Source: Bradyrhizobium sp. WSM1417 (lineage in GTDB: Bacteria > Pseudomonadota > Alphaproteobacteria > Rhizobiales > Xanthobacteraceae). Taken from it: DNA of 64,000 bases. The stretch lies in contig NZ_KI911783.1 in NCBI RefSeq assembly GCF_000515415.1, forward strand, positions 5,443,831 to 5,507,830, in the 5' to 3' direction. Shown piece after piece: positions 16,744-25,124 of this stretch (the stretch's first letter is position 1; the number at the start of each line of letters is the position of its first letter). Made by a program: the position numbers and the translations under genes. Under the pieces are notes generated by a model that saw only the letters and a program-made list of their open reading frames with translations, ran no database searches and had not been told where the DNA came from.

Positions 16744-17055
16744 GTGAAAAAGCCTGTTCACAACCCCCGCGAAGTCGCTGAAATCGTTGCGCTTCAGGCG
16801 CTGTCTTTCGTCGCGGGCGAGCCCGAGCGGCTGGGCCTGTTCCTGGCCGAGACAGGGGTCGGCCCGGAGATGCTGCGCAACGCCGCCTCGGACCCCAATT
16901 TCCTGCTCAGCGTGCTCGATTTCGTGATGCGCGACGACGCCACCGTGAAGGCCTTTGCCAGCACTGCGGAACTGCATCCGACCAATGTTGCCGCAGCGCG
17001 GCAGGTTCTCGGCGACGCGCTCGGCGACCCCAATTGGGAGCGCGACGTGCCGTGA
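16744..17055 (+). CDS. DUF3572 family protein
   Basis: The 103-residue helical protein begins MKKPVHNPREVAEIVALQAL (GTG start) and contains FVAGEPERLGLFLAETGVGP and FLLSVLDFVMRDDATVKAF, the DUF3572 pattern found beside dinB or divK in Rhizobiales. The function is unknown. The frame is open further upstream; GTG 16744 gives the usual family length, with GGAAAGG about 15 bases before it. Its stop overlaps the dinB start (GTGA), so the two are translationally coupled. Confidence 0.8.
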   Translation: MKKPVHNPREVAEIVALQALSFVAGEPERLGLFLAETGVGPEMLRNAASDPNFLLSVLDFVMRDDATVKAFASTAELHPTNVAAARQVLGDALGDPNWERDVP

Positions 17056-18341
17056 CCTCCCTGGAGACGGCCGGGCCCCGCTGCTTCTGCCGGGATTGTT
17101 CGGCCGATCTGGATATGGGCGTGCGGCGCTGTTCCGCCTGCGGTTCCCCCCGCCTCGCCCGCCACCGCGCGCTCGCAAGCCTGACCATCGCCCATATCGA
17201 CTGCGACGCCTTCTACGCGACCGTCGAGAAGCGCGACAATCCCGACATCGCCGACAGGCCCGTCATCATCGGCGGGGGCAAGCGCGGCGTGGTGTCGGCC
17301 GCCTGCTACATCGCGCGGACCTACGGCGTGCGCTCGGCCATGCCGATGTACAAGGCGCTGGAAGCCTGCCCGCATGCAGCCGTGATCCCGCCGAACATGA
17401 CGAAATATGTCCGGGTTGGGCGCGAGGTGCGCCAGGCCATGCAGGCGCTGTCGCCGCTGGTCGAGCCGCTCTCGATCGACGAGGCCTTCCTCGATCTCTC
17501 CGGCACCGAGCGGGTGCACGGTATGATTCCGGCCAAGGTGCTGGCGCGGTTCGCACGCAACATCGAGCGCGACCTCGGCATCAGCGTCTCGGTCGGCCTC
17601 TCCTGCAACAAGTTCCTGGCGAAGATCGCCTCCGACCTGGACAAGCCGCGCGGGTTTGCTGCGCTCGACCAGGAGGAAGCGCGCTTGATGCTGGCGGAGA
17701 AGCCGGTCGGTTTCATTTTCGGCGTCGGACCCGCGACGCAGGAGCGTCTGGTGCAACGCGGCTTCCGCATCATCGCGGACCTGCAGAAGGCCGACGAGAT
17801 CGAGATGATGCGGCAGTTTCCGAGTGACGGCCGCAGGCTGTGGCGACTCGCGCGCGGCATCGACGACCGCCGCGTCGAGCCCGATCGGGGCGCCAAGACG
17901 ATTTCGAGCGAGACCACGTTCGAGACCGACATCCGGGATTTTGCGACGCTGGAGAAGATCCTGTGGCGGCTGTGCGAGAAGACGTCGTCTCGCCTCAAGA
18001 GCAGCGAGCTCGCCGGCCTGACCGTCACGCTGAAGCTGAAGACCGCTGATTTCCGCCAGCGCACGCGCTCGCAGTCGATCACGGCCCCGACGCAGCTTGC
18101 CGCAAAGATCTTCTCGATCTGCCGCGAGATGCTGGCGAAAGAGATCGACGGCACAGCCTTTCGCCTGATGGGCGCCGGCGTCAGCGCATTGCGCGAGGGT
18201 TCAGTCGCCGACGACACCGACATGCTCGACCGCCGTGCCGCCCACGCCGAGCGCGCGGTGGACAGCTTGCGCAAGAAATTCGGCAGCGCCGCAGTGATCC
18301 GTGGCATCGCGTATGAGGGGCCGGAAAAGGCGCAGGAGTGA
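17052..18341 (+). CDS. dinB: DNA polymerase IV (DinB) with N-terminal zinc ribbon
   Basis: The 429-residue Y-family translesion polymerase has the palm motifs AHIDCDAFYATVE and LSIDEAFLDLSG, which carry the catalytic acids, then helix-hairpin-helix and little-finger regions (GVSVGLSCNKFLAKIASD is present as VSVGLSCNKFLAKIASD). Residues 11-30 form an extra CxxC...CxxC zinc-ribbon-like segment (CRDC and CSAC) before the usual start, as in several rhizobial DinB proteins. The GTG start overlaps the DUF3572 stop by four bases, and the next gene overlaps its stop, making a tight three-gene unit. Confidence 0.92.
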   Translation: MTSLETAGPRCFCRDCSADLDMGVRRCSACGSPRLARHRALASLTIAHIDCDAFYATVEKRDNPDIADRPVIIGGGKRGVVSAACYIARTYGVRSAMPMYKALEACPHAAVIPPNMTKYVRVGREVRQAMQALSPLVEPLSIDEAFLDLSGTERVHGMIPAKVLARFARNIERDLGISVSVGLSCNKFLAKIASDLDKPRGFAALDQEEARLMLAEKPVGFIFGVGPATQERLVQRGFRIIADLQKADEIEMMRQFPSDGRRLWRLARGIDDRRVEPDRGAKTISSETTFETDIRDFATLEKILWRLCEKTSSRLKSSELAGLTVTLKLKTADFRQRTRSQSITAPTQLAAKIFSICREMLAKEIDGTAFRLMGAGVSALREGSVADDTDMLDRRAAHAERAVDSLRKKFGSAAVIRGIAYEGPEKAQE

Positions 18342-18748
18342 TGACAGGCGAACGCGATCTCGACGCGCTGCTGAGAGACATGAAGCCGGAGATGCGGCCG
18401 GGCATTTTCGTGTTCTGCACGATCCCGACAAGCCAGTCGATTCCCGCGGCGCTCAGCCCTTTGCTGACGTTCCGCGAGCAGGAAGGAACGACGCTCGTGA
18501 TCCCACGCGAACAGGCCGAAGCGGCGGGACTACGCTACGCATTCTCATCGTGCCTGATCACCCTGACGGTTCACTCCGCACTCGATGCGGTGGGCTTTCT
18601 GGCCGCAATCACGGCACGCCTCGCCGCAGCCGGCATCAGCGTGAACGCCGTGTCGGCGTTCCACCACGATCATCTGTTTGTGCCGGCTGACAGAGCGGAC
18701 GAAGCGATGGTTCTTCTGCGAGAGATGTCCAACGCGACACACTTGTAG
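18341..18748 (+). CDS. ACT-domain protein
   Basis: The 135-residue protein has two tandem ACT-like halves: an N-terminal part (PGIFVFCTIPTSQSIP) and a C-terminal part with TVHSALDAVGFLAAITARLA and GISVNAVSAFHHDHLFVP. It resembles the small ACT_7/CASTOR-like family that binds amino acids. Its ATG overlaps the dinB TGA, with AGGAG just upstream, which decides this start over the GTG three bases earlier. The ligand is unknown, and a link to DNA repair is only positional. Confidence 0.75.
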   Translation: MTGERDLDALLRDMKPEMRPGIFVFCTIPTSQSIPAALSPLLTFREQEGTTLVIPREQAEAAGLRYAFSSCLITLTVHSALDAVGFLAAITARLAAAGISVNAVSAFHHDHLFVPADRADEAMVLLREMSNATHL

Positions 18749-18757
18749 CGAAAGATC

Positions 18758-19159
18758 TCAATCCGCGACCGCCACCGCCTCGATCTCGATCATCCATTCC
18801 GGCGCGGCGAGCGCCGAGACGCCGACCAGGGTAGAGGCCGGCGGCTCCATGCCTTCGAAGAAGGCCGAGCGGGCCTTGCCGATGATCGGGCGCAGCTCCG
18901 GCTTGTAGTTCACGACGAAGGTCGTGATCTTCACGATGTTGGCGTAGCCCGCGCCGGCTGCTTTCAGCGCGTGCCCGAGATTCTGCATCACCTGCGTCGT
19001 CTGCGCGGCGATGTCGCCCTCGCCGACGATCCGTCCCTCCTCATCCACCGACACCTGGCCGGAGATGTAGATCGTCTGCGCCCCCGTGGCGGTGACGACA
19101 TGCGAATAGGCGGGATTGTGATGCAAGCCGCTGGGGCGGAGATGATCGAGCTTGGGCAT
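18758..19159 (-). CDS. RidA family protein
   Basis: The 133-residue YjgF/YER057c/UK114-fold protein contains TIYISGQVSVDEEGRIVGEG, QNLGHALKAAGAGYANIVKI and ASTLVGVSALAAPEWMIEIE. Classic RidA hydrolyses reactive 2-aminoacrylate; its key arginine precedes a C-terminal EIE. Here the ILxRATV-like segment reads ASTLVGVSALA, lacking that arginine, so this is probably a different Rid subfamily with unknown substrate. The start ATG follows GGGAGG. It is convergent with the ACT gene. Confidence 0.85.
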   Translation of the reverse strand: MPKLDHLRPSGLHHNPAYSHVVTATGAQTIYISGQVSVDEEGRIVGEGDIAAQTTQVMQNLGHALKAAGAGYANIVKITTFVVNYKPELRPIIGKARSAFFEGMEPPASTLVGVSALAAPEWMIEIEAVAVAD

Positions 19160-19225
19160 GATGAGCCTCCCGGATGTTTGTGGTTGGGGAGGAGCGTAGC
19201 CAGAGACCGCGTTGCAGGCCAGCCC

Positions 19226-20071
19226 TCAATTGCAGGGCTTGCTGTCCTTCGCGTCGAACTTGCCCATCGCGCCCGAAATCACAAAGTCGTTGTAATCGAG
19301 CACAAGCTGGCGCGAGACACCGTTCTCGTAGAGCTCGAACGCCATCGCGTAGACCGGCGTCTGCTCGCCTTCCTTCTGCTGGGCCTCGCGGTCGAAATAG
19401 CTGACGGTGACGGGCCAGCGCTTGAGCGACTTCATGTGCTCGTCTGACGTCGACGGATCGGGCGAACCTTCGCGCTCGGCCGGGATCGGCTGGCCGATCA
19501 CGGTCAGCGTGTTGTAGACCTTCTGGCCATCGTCGGAGCCGTCATAGACGGAGAGCTCGAGCAGCGACTTGCCGTCCTTGGCGGCGGCAATGATGCGCTG
19601 GATCTGTTCGGTCGGAAACACGATCTTGCCGTCGAGCGTGAAACTCTTCGGCGCCGGCAGCTTCAGCTTGACGTTGATGTGGTCGCCGTCGCGCTCCGCC
19701 GAACCGTCGACCCGGCCGGCGTCAGCCTCGTTCATCCGCGTCTCGATCTTGAAGCGGTAGCTTTTACCGCCGGCGTCCTCCCAGGAATTGGAGCGGAGGT
19801 CGCTGAGCGTGACCTTGCCCTCGCCGCTGTCGAGCTCGGAGACCTGGCGGAATTCGGAGGTGTAGCCCTCGCACGAACTTCCCGTGAAATTGTAGAGGAT
19901 GCGACCGCGCGCGCTGTTGACCGAATTGGAGCGCGATTTCACCAGGCTCAAATCATAGAGCGCCTGATGCGCGAGGAACGGACCGTTCGCGGCCAGCGCT
20001 CCGCCTTCCGGGCCGAGAGCGGCCGCCGCGAGCGCCGTCACACCGAGCGAAGTCCGGAAAAGTTGCAGCAT
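19226..20071 (-). CDS. eipB: EipB family periplasmic cell-envelope integrity protein (DUF1849)
   Basis: The 281-residue protein has a signal peptide (MLQLFRTSLGVTALAAAALG, cleavage near ALAAN) and a beta-rich mature domain with LAHQALYDLSLVKS and YNFTGSSCEGYTSEFRQVSE. Cys67 and Cys280 (SKPCN at the C-terminus) match the conserved disulfide pair of Brucella EipB. EipB forms a beta-spiral in the periplasm needed for envelope integrity in Alphaproteobacteria. The start at 20071 is chosen because an AGGGACCAG site precedes it and it begins the signal peptide. An in-frame ATG further upstream would bury it. Confidence 0.9.
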   Translation of the reverse strand: MLQLFRTSLGVTALAAAALGPEGGALAANGPFLAHQALYDLSLVKSRSNSVNSARGRILYNFTGSSCEGYTSEFRQVSELDSGEGKVTLSDLRSNSWEDAGGKSYRFKIETRMNEADAGRVDGSAERDGDHINVKLKLPAPKSFTLDGKIVFPTEQIQRIIAAAKDGKSLLELSVYDGSDDGQKVYNTLTVIGQPIPAEREGSPDPSTSDEHMKSLKRWPVTVSYFDREAQQKEGEQTPVYAMAFELYENGVSRQLVLDYNDFVISGAMGKFDAKDSKPCN

Positions 20072-20304
20072 GTCTGGTCCCTGGGGAAAGCGCAGATTCG
20101 ACATTTTAATGAACGTTCCATTGCGTCGCAACTGAGGCCGTTTCACGTAAAGTTGCGGCCCTTGCGTTGAACCTCCTGCCCTGCCTCAACCAATTGCCAC
20201 CCCCGACGGTTGCTTGCATGTGGCGGCACGATGGGCGAAACAGGGCCCGCCCGCGCTGCAAGTGATGCGCCCGGGCGGATGGATTTTGGACAACGAGGTC
20301 GGAC

Positions 20305-20772
20305 ATGGCGGGCACGGTCGAGCAGAAGTTGGCGGAACAGGGCATCAAGCTGCACGAGGCCCCCACCCCCGTGGCCAATTATGTGCCGTTCGTGCGCACC
20401 GGTAATCTGCTGTTCGTCTCGGGTCAGGTTTGCTTCGATCCGGCCGGCAAGCTGATCGCCAAGGGCAAGCTCGGCGCCGGCGTGACCATCGAAGACGGCG
20501 CCGCGGCCGCCCGCGGCTGCGCCGTCAACCTGCTGGCCCAGGTCAAGGCGGCGCTCGGAGACCTCGACAAGGTCGTGCGCGTGGTGCGCCTCGGCGGCTT
20601 CATCAACTCGGCGCCGGACTTCCTGGACGGGCCGAAGGTCCTCAATGGCGCCTCCGACCTGATGGTCGCCGCCTTCGGTGACAAGGGCCGTCATGCCCGT
20701 ACCACCGTCGGCGTCGCCTCCCTGCCCGCGGATGCGGCGGTCGAGGTCGAAGGCGTGTTTGAGGTCGCCTGA
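20305..20772 (+). CDS. RidA family protein, long YjgF-like group
   Basis: The 155-residue protein contains VRTGNLLFVSGQVCFDPAGK, CAVNLLAQVKAALGDLDKVV and HARTTVGVASLPADAAVEVE. The motif HARTTVGVASLP keeps the arginine (Arg in HART) typical of the YjgF_endoribonc-like group of about 155 residues. It probably has imine or enamine deaminase activity, or an unknown hydrolase role, in the cytosol. It lies 5 bases before the glycerophosphodiesterase and is likely co-transcribed with it. Confidence 0.85.
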   Translation: MAGTVEQKLAEQGIKLHEAPTPVANYVPFVRTGNLLFVSGQVCFDPAGKLIAKGKLGAGVTIEDGAAAARGCAVNLLAQVKAALGDLDKVVRVVRLGGFINSAPDFLDGPKVLNGASDLMVAAFGDKGRHARTTVGVASLPADAAVEVEGVFEVA

Positions 20773-20777
20773 GGCGA

Positions 20778-21524
20778 ATGCGCGCTCCTGATTGGCTGAC
20801 AGCCCGCCCGGTCGCCCATCGCGGCCTGCACGACATTTCCCGCGGCATCGTCGAGAACATGCCGGGCGCGGTGCAGGCTGCGATTGCGGGCAATTTCTCG
20901 ATCGAGGTCGACATCCAGCTCTCCGCCGACGGCGAGGCCATGGTGCATCACGACCATGCGCTCGGCCGGCTTACCGAGGCGACCGGCCCGCTGGTCGAGA
21001 AGACCGCAGCCGAGCTAAAGGCGCTCACGTTCAAGGACACGGCCGAGCGGATGATGTCGCTTGGCGACCTCTGCGCCCTTATTGGTGGTCGCGTGCCGCT
21101 GGTGATCGAGGTCAAGAGCCATTTTGACGGCGACCGCAAGCTGGTGAAGCGGATGGCCGAGGTGCTGGCGTCCTATGACGGTCCAGCCGTCGGCATGTCG
21201 TTCGACCCGGACCAGGTGCTGGCGCTGCGCGAGCTGCTGCCCTCCCGCCCCCGCGGCATCGTCGCGCAGCGGAGCTATCAGGACGACTACTGGGCCCACC
21301 TGACCCAGCAGCAGCGCGACAGCATGCTGTACCTGCGCCACGGCTTCCAGACCCGGCCGCATTTCGTCGCCTTCAGGGTCGACGACCTGCCCGCCCCCGC
21401 CCCCTGGATCGCCCGCAATCTGTTCGGCTGCGCCCTGCTCGCCTGGACCGTGCGCACGACCGAGCAACGGACGCGAGTGGCGCAACATGCGGATGAGATG
21501 ATCTTCGAGGGCTTCGTGCCGTAG
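20778..21524 (+). CDS. Glycerophosphodiester phosphodiesterase family protein
   Basis: The 248-residue TIM-barrel protein has the GDPD signature: PVAHRGLHD with the catalytic HRG, GIVENMPGAV, and SIEVDIQLSADGEAMVHHD carrying the Glu/Asp metal ligands and second His. It hydrolyses glycerophosphodiesters to sn-glycerol-3-phosphate and an alcohol. It lacks a signal peptide, so a cytosolic UgpQ-like role is likely. The start ATG lies five bases after the upstream stop, with TGAGGCGA overlapping as the ribosome site. Confidence 0.9.
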   Translation: MRAPDWLTARPVAHRGLHDISRGIVENMPGAVQAAIAGNFSIEVDIQLSADGEAMVHHDHALGRLTEATGPLVEKTAAELKALTFKDTAERMMSLGDLCALIGGRVPLVIEVKSHFDGDRKLVKRMAEVLASYDGPAVGMSFDPDQVLALRELLPSRPRGIVAQRSYQDDYWAHLTQQQRDSMLYLRHGFQTRPHFVAFRVDDLPAPAPWIARNLFGCALLAWTVRTTEQRTRVAQHADEMIFEGFVP

Positions 21525-21578
21525 GCTTGATGTTTCCCACTCTTGAAGTCGCTGCTGCAATGCACGATCTTGGGCACG

Positions 21579-22820
21579 ATGACACCATCCGAAATCACCC
21601 TTGAGGCCGTGCCTTCCATTGGCGAAGTATCGCCGGACGACTGGGACGCCTGCGCCAATCCCGGCAAGTCTTGTAACGGGTATGGCAAAGGAACCTCATC
21701 CGGGCTTCCAGGCGATTCCCTCGGCCTCTCAAAGCCCGCCTATAACCCGTTCGTCTCCCACGCGTTTTTATCGGCAGTTGAGAAATCGGGTTCGGCAACG
21801 ATCCGCACCGGCTGGGGTCCGCGGCATCTCGTGGCCAAGATCGACGGTCGCGTCGCCGGCGTCGTGCCCTGCTATCTGAAATCGCATTCGCAAGGCGAAT
21901 ATGTCTTCGACCGCGGCTGGGCGGATGCCTATGAGCGCGCCGGCGGGCGCTATTATCCGAAGCTGCAGGTTTCGGTTCCCTTCACGCCGGCCACGGGACC
22001 GCGGCTGCTGGTCCGCGACGGCGTTGACCGCGAGCGCATCACGGAGGCCTTGGCGAGCGGGCTGGTGGCGCTGTGCGGCGTCAGCAAGGCTTCCTCAGTG
22101 CACGTCACTTTCGCCCGCGAGGCGGAGTGGAAGCTGCTCGCCGAGCACGGCTTCCTCCAGCGCACCGACCAGCAGTTCCATTGGCACAACGAGGGTTTTG
22201 CGAGTTTCGACGATTTCCTGGCGACGCTGAACTCCCGCCACCGCAAATCGATCAAGCGCGAGCGGCGCGATGCGCTGGCAGCCGGGATCACCATCCACTG
22301 CCTCACGGGCAAGGACATCACCGAAGATGCCTGGGACGCCTTCTTTCAATTCTACATGGAGACCGGCTCACGCAAATGGGGCCGGCCTTATCTGACGCGG
22401 GAATTCTTTTCGCTGATCGGCGAGACCATGAGCCAGGACGTGCTGCTGGTCATGGCACGCCGCAACGAGCGCTGGATCGCGGGCGCGATCAACTTCATCG
22501 GATCGGACACGCTGTTCGGCCGCAACTGGGGTGCGGTCGAGCATCATCCCTTCCTGCATTTCGAGGTCTGCTATTATCAGGCGATCGACTTCGCCATCAA
22601 ACTCGGGCTAGCGAACGTCGAAGCCGGTGCGCAGGGCGAGCACAAGATCGCACGCGGCTACCTGCCGCGAACCACCCACTCCGCTCACTTCATCGCCGAT
22701 CCGGGCTTGCGCCGCGCCATCGACGATTACCTCAAGCGCGAGCGCGCCTATGTCGCGGAAGCCGGACGTGAGCTGGCCGGGCTCGGACCGTTCCGCAAAG
22801 GCGCCGACGAGGCGCCTTGA
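21579..22820 (+). CDS. FemAB/GNAT-like protein (COG3146, DUF482)
   Basis: The 413-residue protein is of the peptidogalycan biosynthesis/N-acyltransferase-like group. Markers are PFVSHAFLSAVEKSGSA, GWGPRHLVAKIDGRVAGVVP, TLNSRHRKSIKRERRDALAAG and ERWIAGAINFIGSDTLFGRN. The fold is a double GNAT like FemX, but the true reaction is not established. The start is ATG 21579 (MTPSEITLEAVPSIGEVSPDDWDAC...), where family similarity begins. It is followed by the HIT gene in the same direction. Confidence 0.85.
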   Translation: MTPSEITLEAVPSIGEVSPDDWDACANPGKSCNGYGKGTSSGLPGDSLGLSKPAYNPFVSHAFLSAVEKSGSATIRTGWGPRHLVAKIDGRVAGVVPCYLKSHSQGEYVFDRGWADAYERAGGRYYPKLQVSVPFTPATGPRLLVRDGVDRERITEALASGLVALCGVSKASSVHVTFAREAEWKLLAEHGFLQRTDQQFHWHNEGFASFDDFLATLNSRHRKSIKRERRDALAAGITIHCLTGKDITEDAWDAFFQFYMETGSRKWGRPYLTREFFSLIGETMSQDVLLVMARRNERWIAGAINFIGSDTLFGRNWGAVEHHPFLHFEVCYYQAIDFAIKLGLANVEAGAQGEHKIARGYLPRTTHSAHFIADPGLRRAIDDYLKRERAYVAEAGRELAGLGPFRKGADEAP

Positions 22821-22871
22821 CGGTTCGTTGCGGCTGGTGACAGTAAGCGAAAATTCCAGGGAGCCGCCGCC

Positions 22872-23300
22872 ATGACCGCCTACGACCCCAACAACATTTT
22901 CGCGAAGATCCTGCGCGGTGAATTCTCCTGCCACAAGGTTTACGAGGACGAGCACGTGCTCGCCTTCCTCGATATCATGCCGCGGGTGCCGGGCCACACC
23001 CTGGTGATTCCAAAAGCCCCTGCCCGCAACATCCTCGACATCAAGCCTGACGACTACGCCCATGTCGCCCGCGGCGCGCACAAGATCGCTGCCGCAGCGA
23101 TGACGGCGTTCAAGGCCGACGGCATCACCGTGCAGCAGTTCAACGAGGCGGCCGGCGGACAAGTGGTGTTTCATCTCCACATGCATGTGATGCCGCGCCA
23201 CGACGGCGTGGCGATGCTACCGCCCGCCAGCCGCAAGGAAGACGTCAAGGTGCTCGAAGAGAACGCGACCAAGCTGATCGCGGCGCTGAAGGCGGGGTAG
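22872..23300 (+). CDS. HIT family protein
   Basis: The 142-residue histidine-triad protein has IFAKILRGEFSCHKVYEDEH, a central DIMPRVPGHTLVIPK and the HIT motif VVFHLHMHVMPR. Members are nucleoside phosphoramidate or dinucleotide hydrolases acting through the central histidine of HxHxH. It is cytosolic. The ATG follows AGGGAGCCGCCGCC. The nucleotide substrate is unknown. Confidence 0.92.
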   Translation: MTAYDPNNIFAKILRGEFSCHKVYEDEHVLAFLDIMPRVPGHTLVIPKAPARNILDIKPDDYAHVARGAHKIAAAAMTAFKADGITVQQFNEAAGGQVVFHLHMHVMPRHDGVAMLPPASRKEDVKVLEENATKLIAALKAG

Positions 23301-23311
23301 CTTTCTCCGCT

Positions 23312-23397
23312 CGTCATTGCGAGCGCAGCGAAGCAATCCAGACTGCCTCCGCGGCTACAGTCTGGATTGCTTCGTCGCAAGAGCTCCTCGCATGACG
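23312..23397. repeat. Intergenic hairpin repeat, family 2
   Basis: Perfect 16-base arms GAAGCAATCCAGACTG (23330-23345) and CAGTCTGGATTGCTTC (23358-23373) sit within the longer unit TCATTGCGAGCGCAGCGAAG ... CGCATGACGGAG. This sequence type is scattered between genes in Bradyrhizobium genomes. Only this copy is in the window. It lies between convergent genes and could also fold as a terminator-like hairpin. Confidence 0.75.
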
Positions 23398-23408
23398 GAG
23401 GAGAGACT

Positions 23409-23900
23409 TCACTCCGTCTGGAAATCCCCCGGCTGCGGCGCGGCCAGCGGCGTGAACTCGCAACGATCCGGTTTGATGTCGATCAGCGGGGTGTTGTCGA
23501 GGCAATCGAGCCCCCGCACCAGAATCGCATTGCCCTCGATGCCGACCAGCTTCACGATCGACGTGCCGATCGGATTGGGGCGCACCGGCGAGCGCAGCGA
23601 AAACGTGCCGCGGGTCTTCTCGTTGTTCTTAGGGCTTTGCAGGACGATGTCGCGGCGCGACTTGTCGAGCCAGTAGAGCACTTCGAGATTGCTGTAGAAG
23701 TCGACGCCCTTGATCGCCGGCACGAACGGCTCGAAAATTTCGAGGCGGCATATCGGGCCGTCATGCCGGCCCTGGCGCGGGGTCTCCATCCGCGAGCTCC
23801 AGGGCGTGCGGATGCGGCCGATGAAGACGAGGCCGGCATCCTGCGTCGGCGGCAGCTCGATGGAGACTTCGCCCTCGCGGAGCTGGTTTTCGCGAACCAT
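23409..23900 (-). CDS. trmO: tRNA (N6-threonylcarbamoyladenosine(37)-N6)-methyltransferase TrmO
   Basis: The 163-residue protein is of the TsaA-like/UPF0066 family. FIGRIRTPWSSRMETPRQGR opens the fold and RSPVRPNPIGTSIVKLVGIE is the signature. TrmO uses S-adenosylmethionine to methylate t6A37 of certain tRNAs. The usual C-terminal extension is short here. It is a single gene, convergent with the HIT gene. I rely on the RSPxRPNPIG motif for the call. Confidence 0.88.
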   Translation of the reverse strand: MVRENQLREGEVSIELPPTQDAGLVFIGRIRTPWSSRMETPRQGRHDGPICRLEIFEPFVPAIKGVDFYSNLEVLYWLDKSRRDIVLQSPKNNEKTRGTFSLRSPVRPNPIGTSIVKLVGIEGNAILVRGLDCLDNTPLIDIKPDRCEFTPLAAPQPGDFQTE

Positions 23901-23931
23901 ATTTCCAATTCCCTGCTGTTCGCCGGTGGTT

Positions 23932-24282
23932 TTAGCCCAACCACCACTTGCCGGCCAGCATGAAGACTTCGCCCGCGACCACGCCCGCGAAGATCGAGCG
24001 GCGCGTCAGCAGGAAGACGACGAGGCCGGCGCCGACCGCACCGTAGCGTAAGGCATCCGGCACGCTCGCAAGCGCCCCGGGCGGCTCGACCACGATCTGG
24101 GCGATGACGCCGGCCAGGATCGCGGTGGCGACCGCCCGTACCCAGACCAGAAGCTCGGAGCCCTCGTCGATGCCGCCGCCAAACCACAGGCCCAGCATGC
24201 GCCATATCTGGTTGGGAACAACGCCGGCGACGAACAGCACCACCAGCGCGTGCCAGTCGCCAACGAGCTGCGCAAAGCTCAT
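23932..24282 (-). CDS. azlD: AzlD domain protein, branched-chain amino acid exporter small subunit
   Basis: The 116-residue, about four-helix membrane protein begins MSFAQLVGDWHALVVLFVAG and contains WVRAVATAILAGVIAQIVVE. The ATG overlaps the azlC stop (24279-24282), giving the azlCD pair. Together they form a LIV-E type exporter of branched-chain amino acids or analogues. Confidence 0.85.
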   Translation of the reverse strand: MSFAQLVGDWHALVVLFVAGVVPNQIWRMLGLWFGGGIDEGSELLVWVRAVATAILAGVIAQIVVEPPGALASVPDALRYGAVGAGLVVFLLTRRSIFAGVVAGEVFMLAGKWWLG

Positions 24283-25109
24283 GCGCGCACCTCCCGCCAC
24301 CAATGCACGCCATAGGCAATCGTGCCGGCCACGAGACCGCTGACGAGGATGTCGAGGCCGGAGTTCATCTTCGCGGCCAGCGGATAAAGCAGAACCCCGA
24401 GCGCGAGGGCGACGACATCGGCGACCTCGCGGCTGTTGCGTGCGGTCGAGAACAGGAAGGACAGCGGCGTCAGCAAGAGGATCGCCGCCCCAAGCGTCTG
24501 GGTCAGATTGGCGGCAAGGAAATAGCCGACCGTGTTGGCGGTGAGACACACCGAGACAAGACCGAAGCCAAGTCCGTTGACGAAGGCGATCCGGCGTTCA
24601 CGCGGCACCTGCGGCAGGAAGCGATGGCATTCGACCCACAGTGTCACCGCGGTGAGATGCGCCGCGAAAAACAGCTCGCGCCGTTTCGTCGTCGGCGTGC
24701 GCATCAAGGGCAGCACCGAGACCACCATCGGAAACAGACGGATCGCACTGACGGTGACCGCGATCGCCGACTGGATGATCGTCGCGCCGGAGCCGAGCGT
24801 GGTGATCAGGATGATCTGCGCCGGCCCCGCCCAGACGAACAGCGTCGAGCAGAGCGCCCAGAGCAGGCTGAAATGGGTATCGTGGGCGAGCGCGCCAATG
24901 CCGAGATAGGTTGCGAACAGGACGAGGGTGAGGATCGTCTGCGTGATCGAGCGCAGTCCCCACGCAAAGGCGCGCCAGGGACTTTGCCATTGAGGTGAAT
25001 CGAGCGGAGGAAGCGCCACGGGAGTCTTGGCCGGATGAGGAATCGTGCCCGCATAACGGGCAATGCGGCGCCTCGCGTCAAGGAAGCGCGCGGCGGGGCT
25101 GGCATGCAC
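24279..25109 (-). CDS. azlC: AzlC family permease, branched-chain amino acid exporter large subunit
   Basis: The 276-residue integral membrane protein contains FAWGLRSITQTILTLVLFAT, a helix-rich core with VWAGPAQIILITTLGSGATI and SAIRLFPMVVSVLPLMR, typical of AzlC/YgaZ. It works with AzlD, whose gene overlaps its end. The first 45 residues are polar and poorly conserved, so a later start is possible. Confidence 0.88.
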   Translation of the reverse strand: MHASPAARFLDARRRIARYAGTIPHPAKTPVALPPLDSPQWQSPWRAFAWGLRSITQTILTLVLFATYLGIGALAHDTHFSLLWALCSTLFVWAGPAQIILITTLGSGATIIQSAIAVTVSAIRLFPMVVSVLPLMRTPTTKRRELFFAAHLTAVTLWVECHRFLPQVPRERRIAFVNGLGFGLVSVCLTANTVGYFLAANLTQTLGAAILLLTPLSFLFSTARNSREVADVVALALGVLLYPLAAKMNSGLDILVSGLVAGTIAYGVHWWREVRA

Positions 25110-25124
25110 GCTGGGACAGATACC

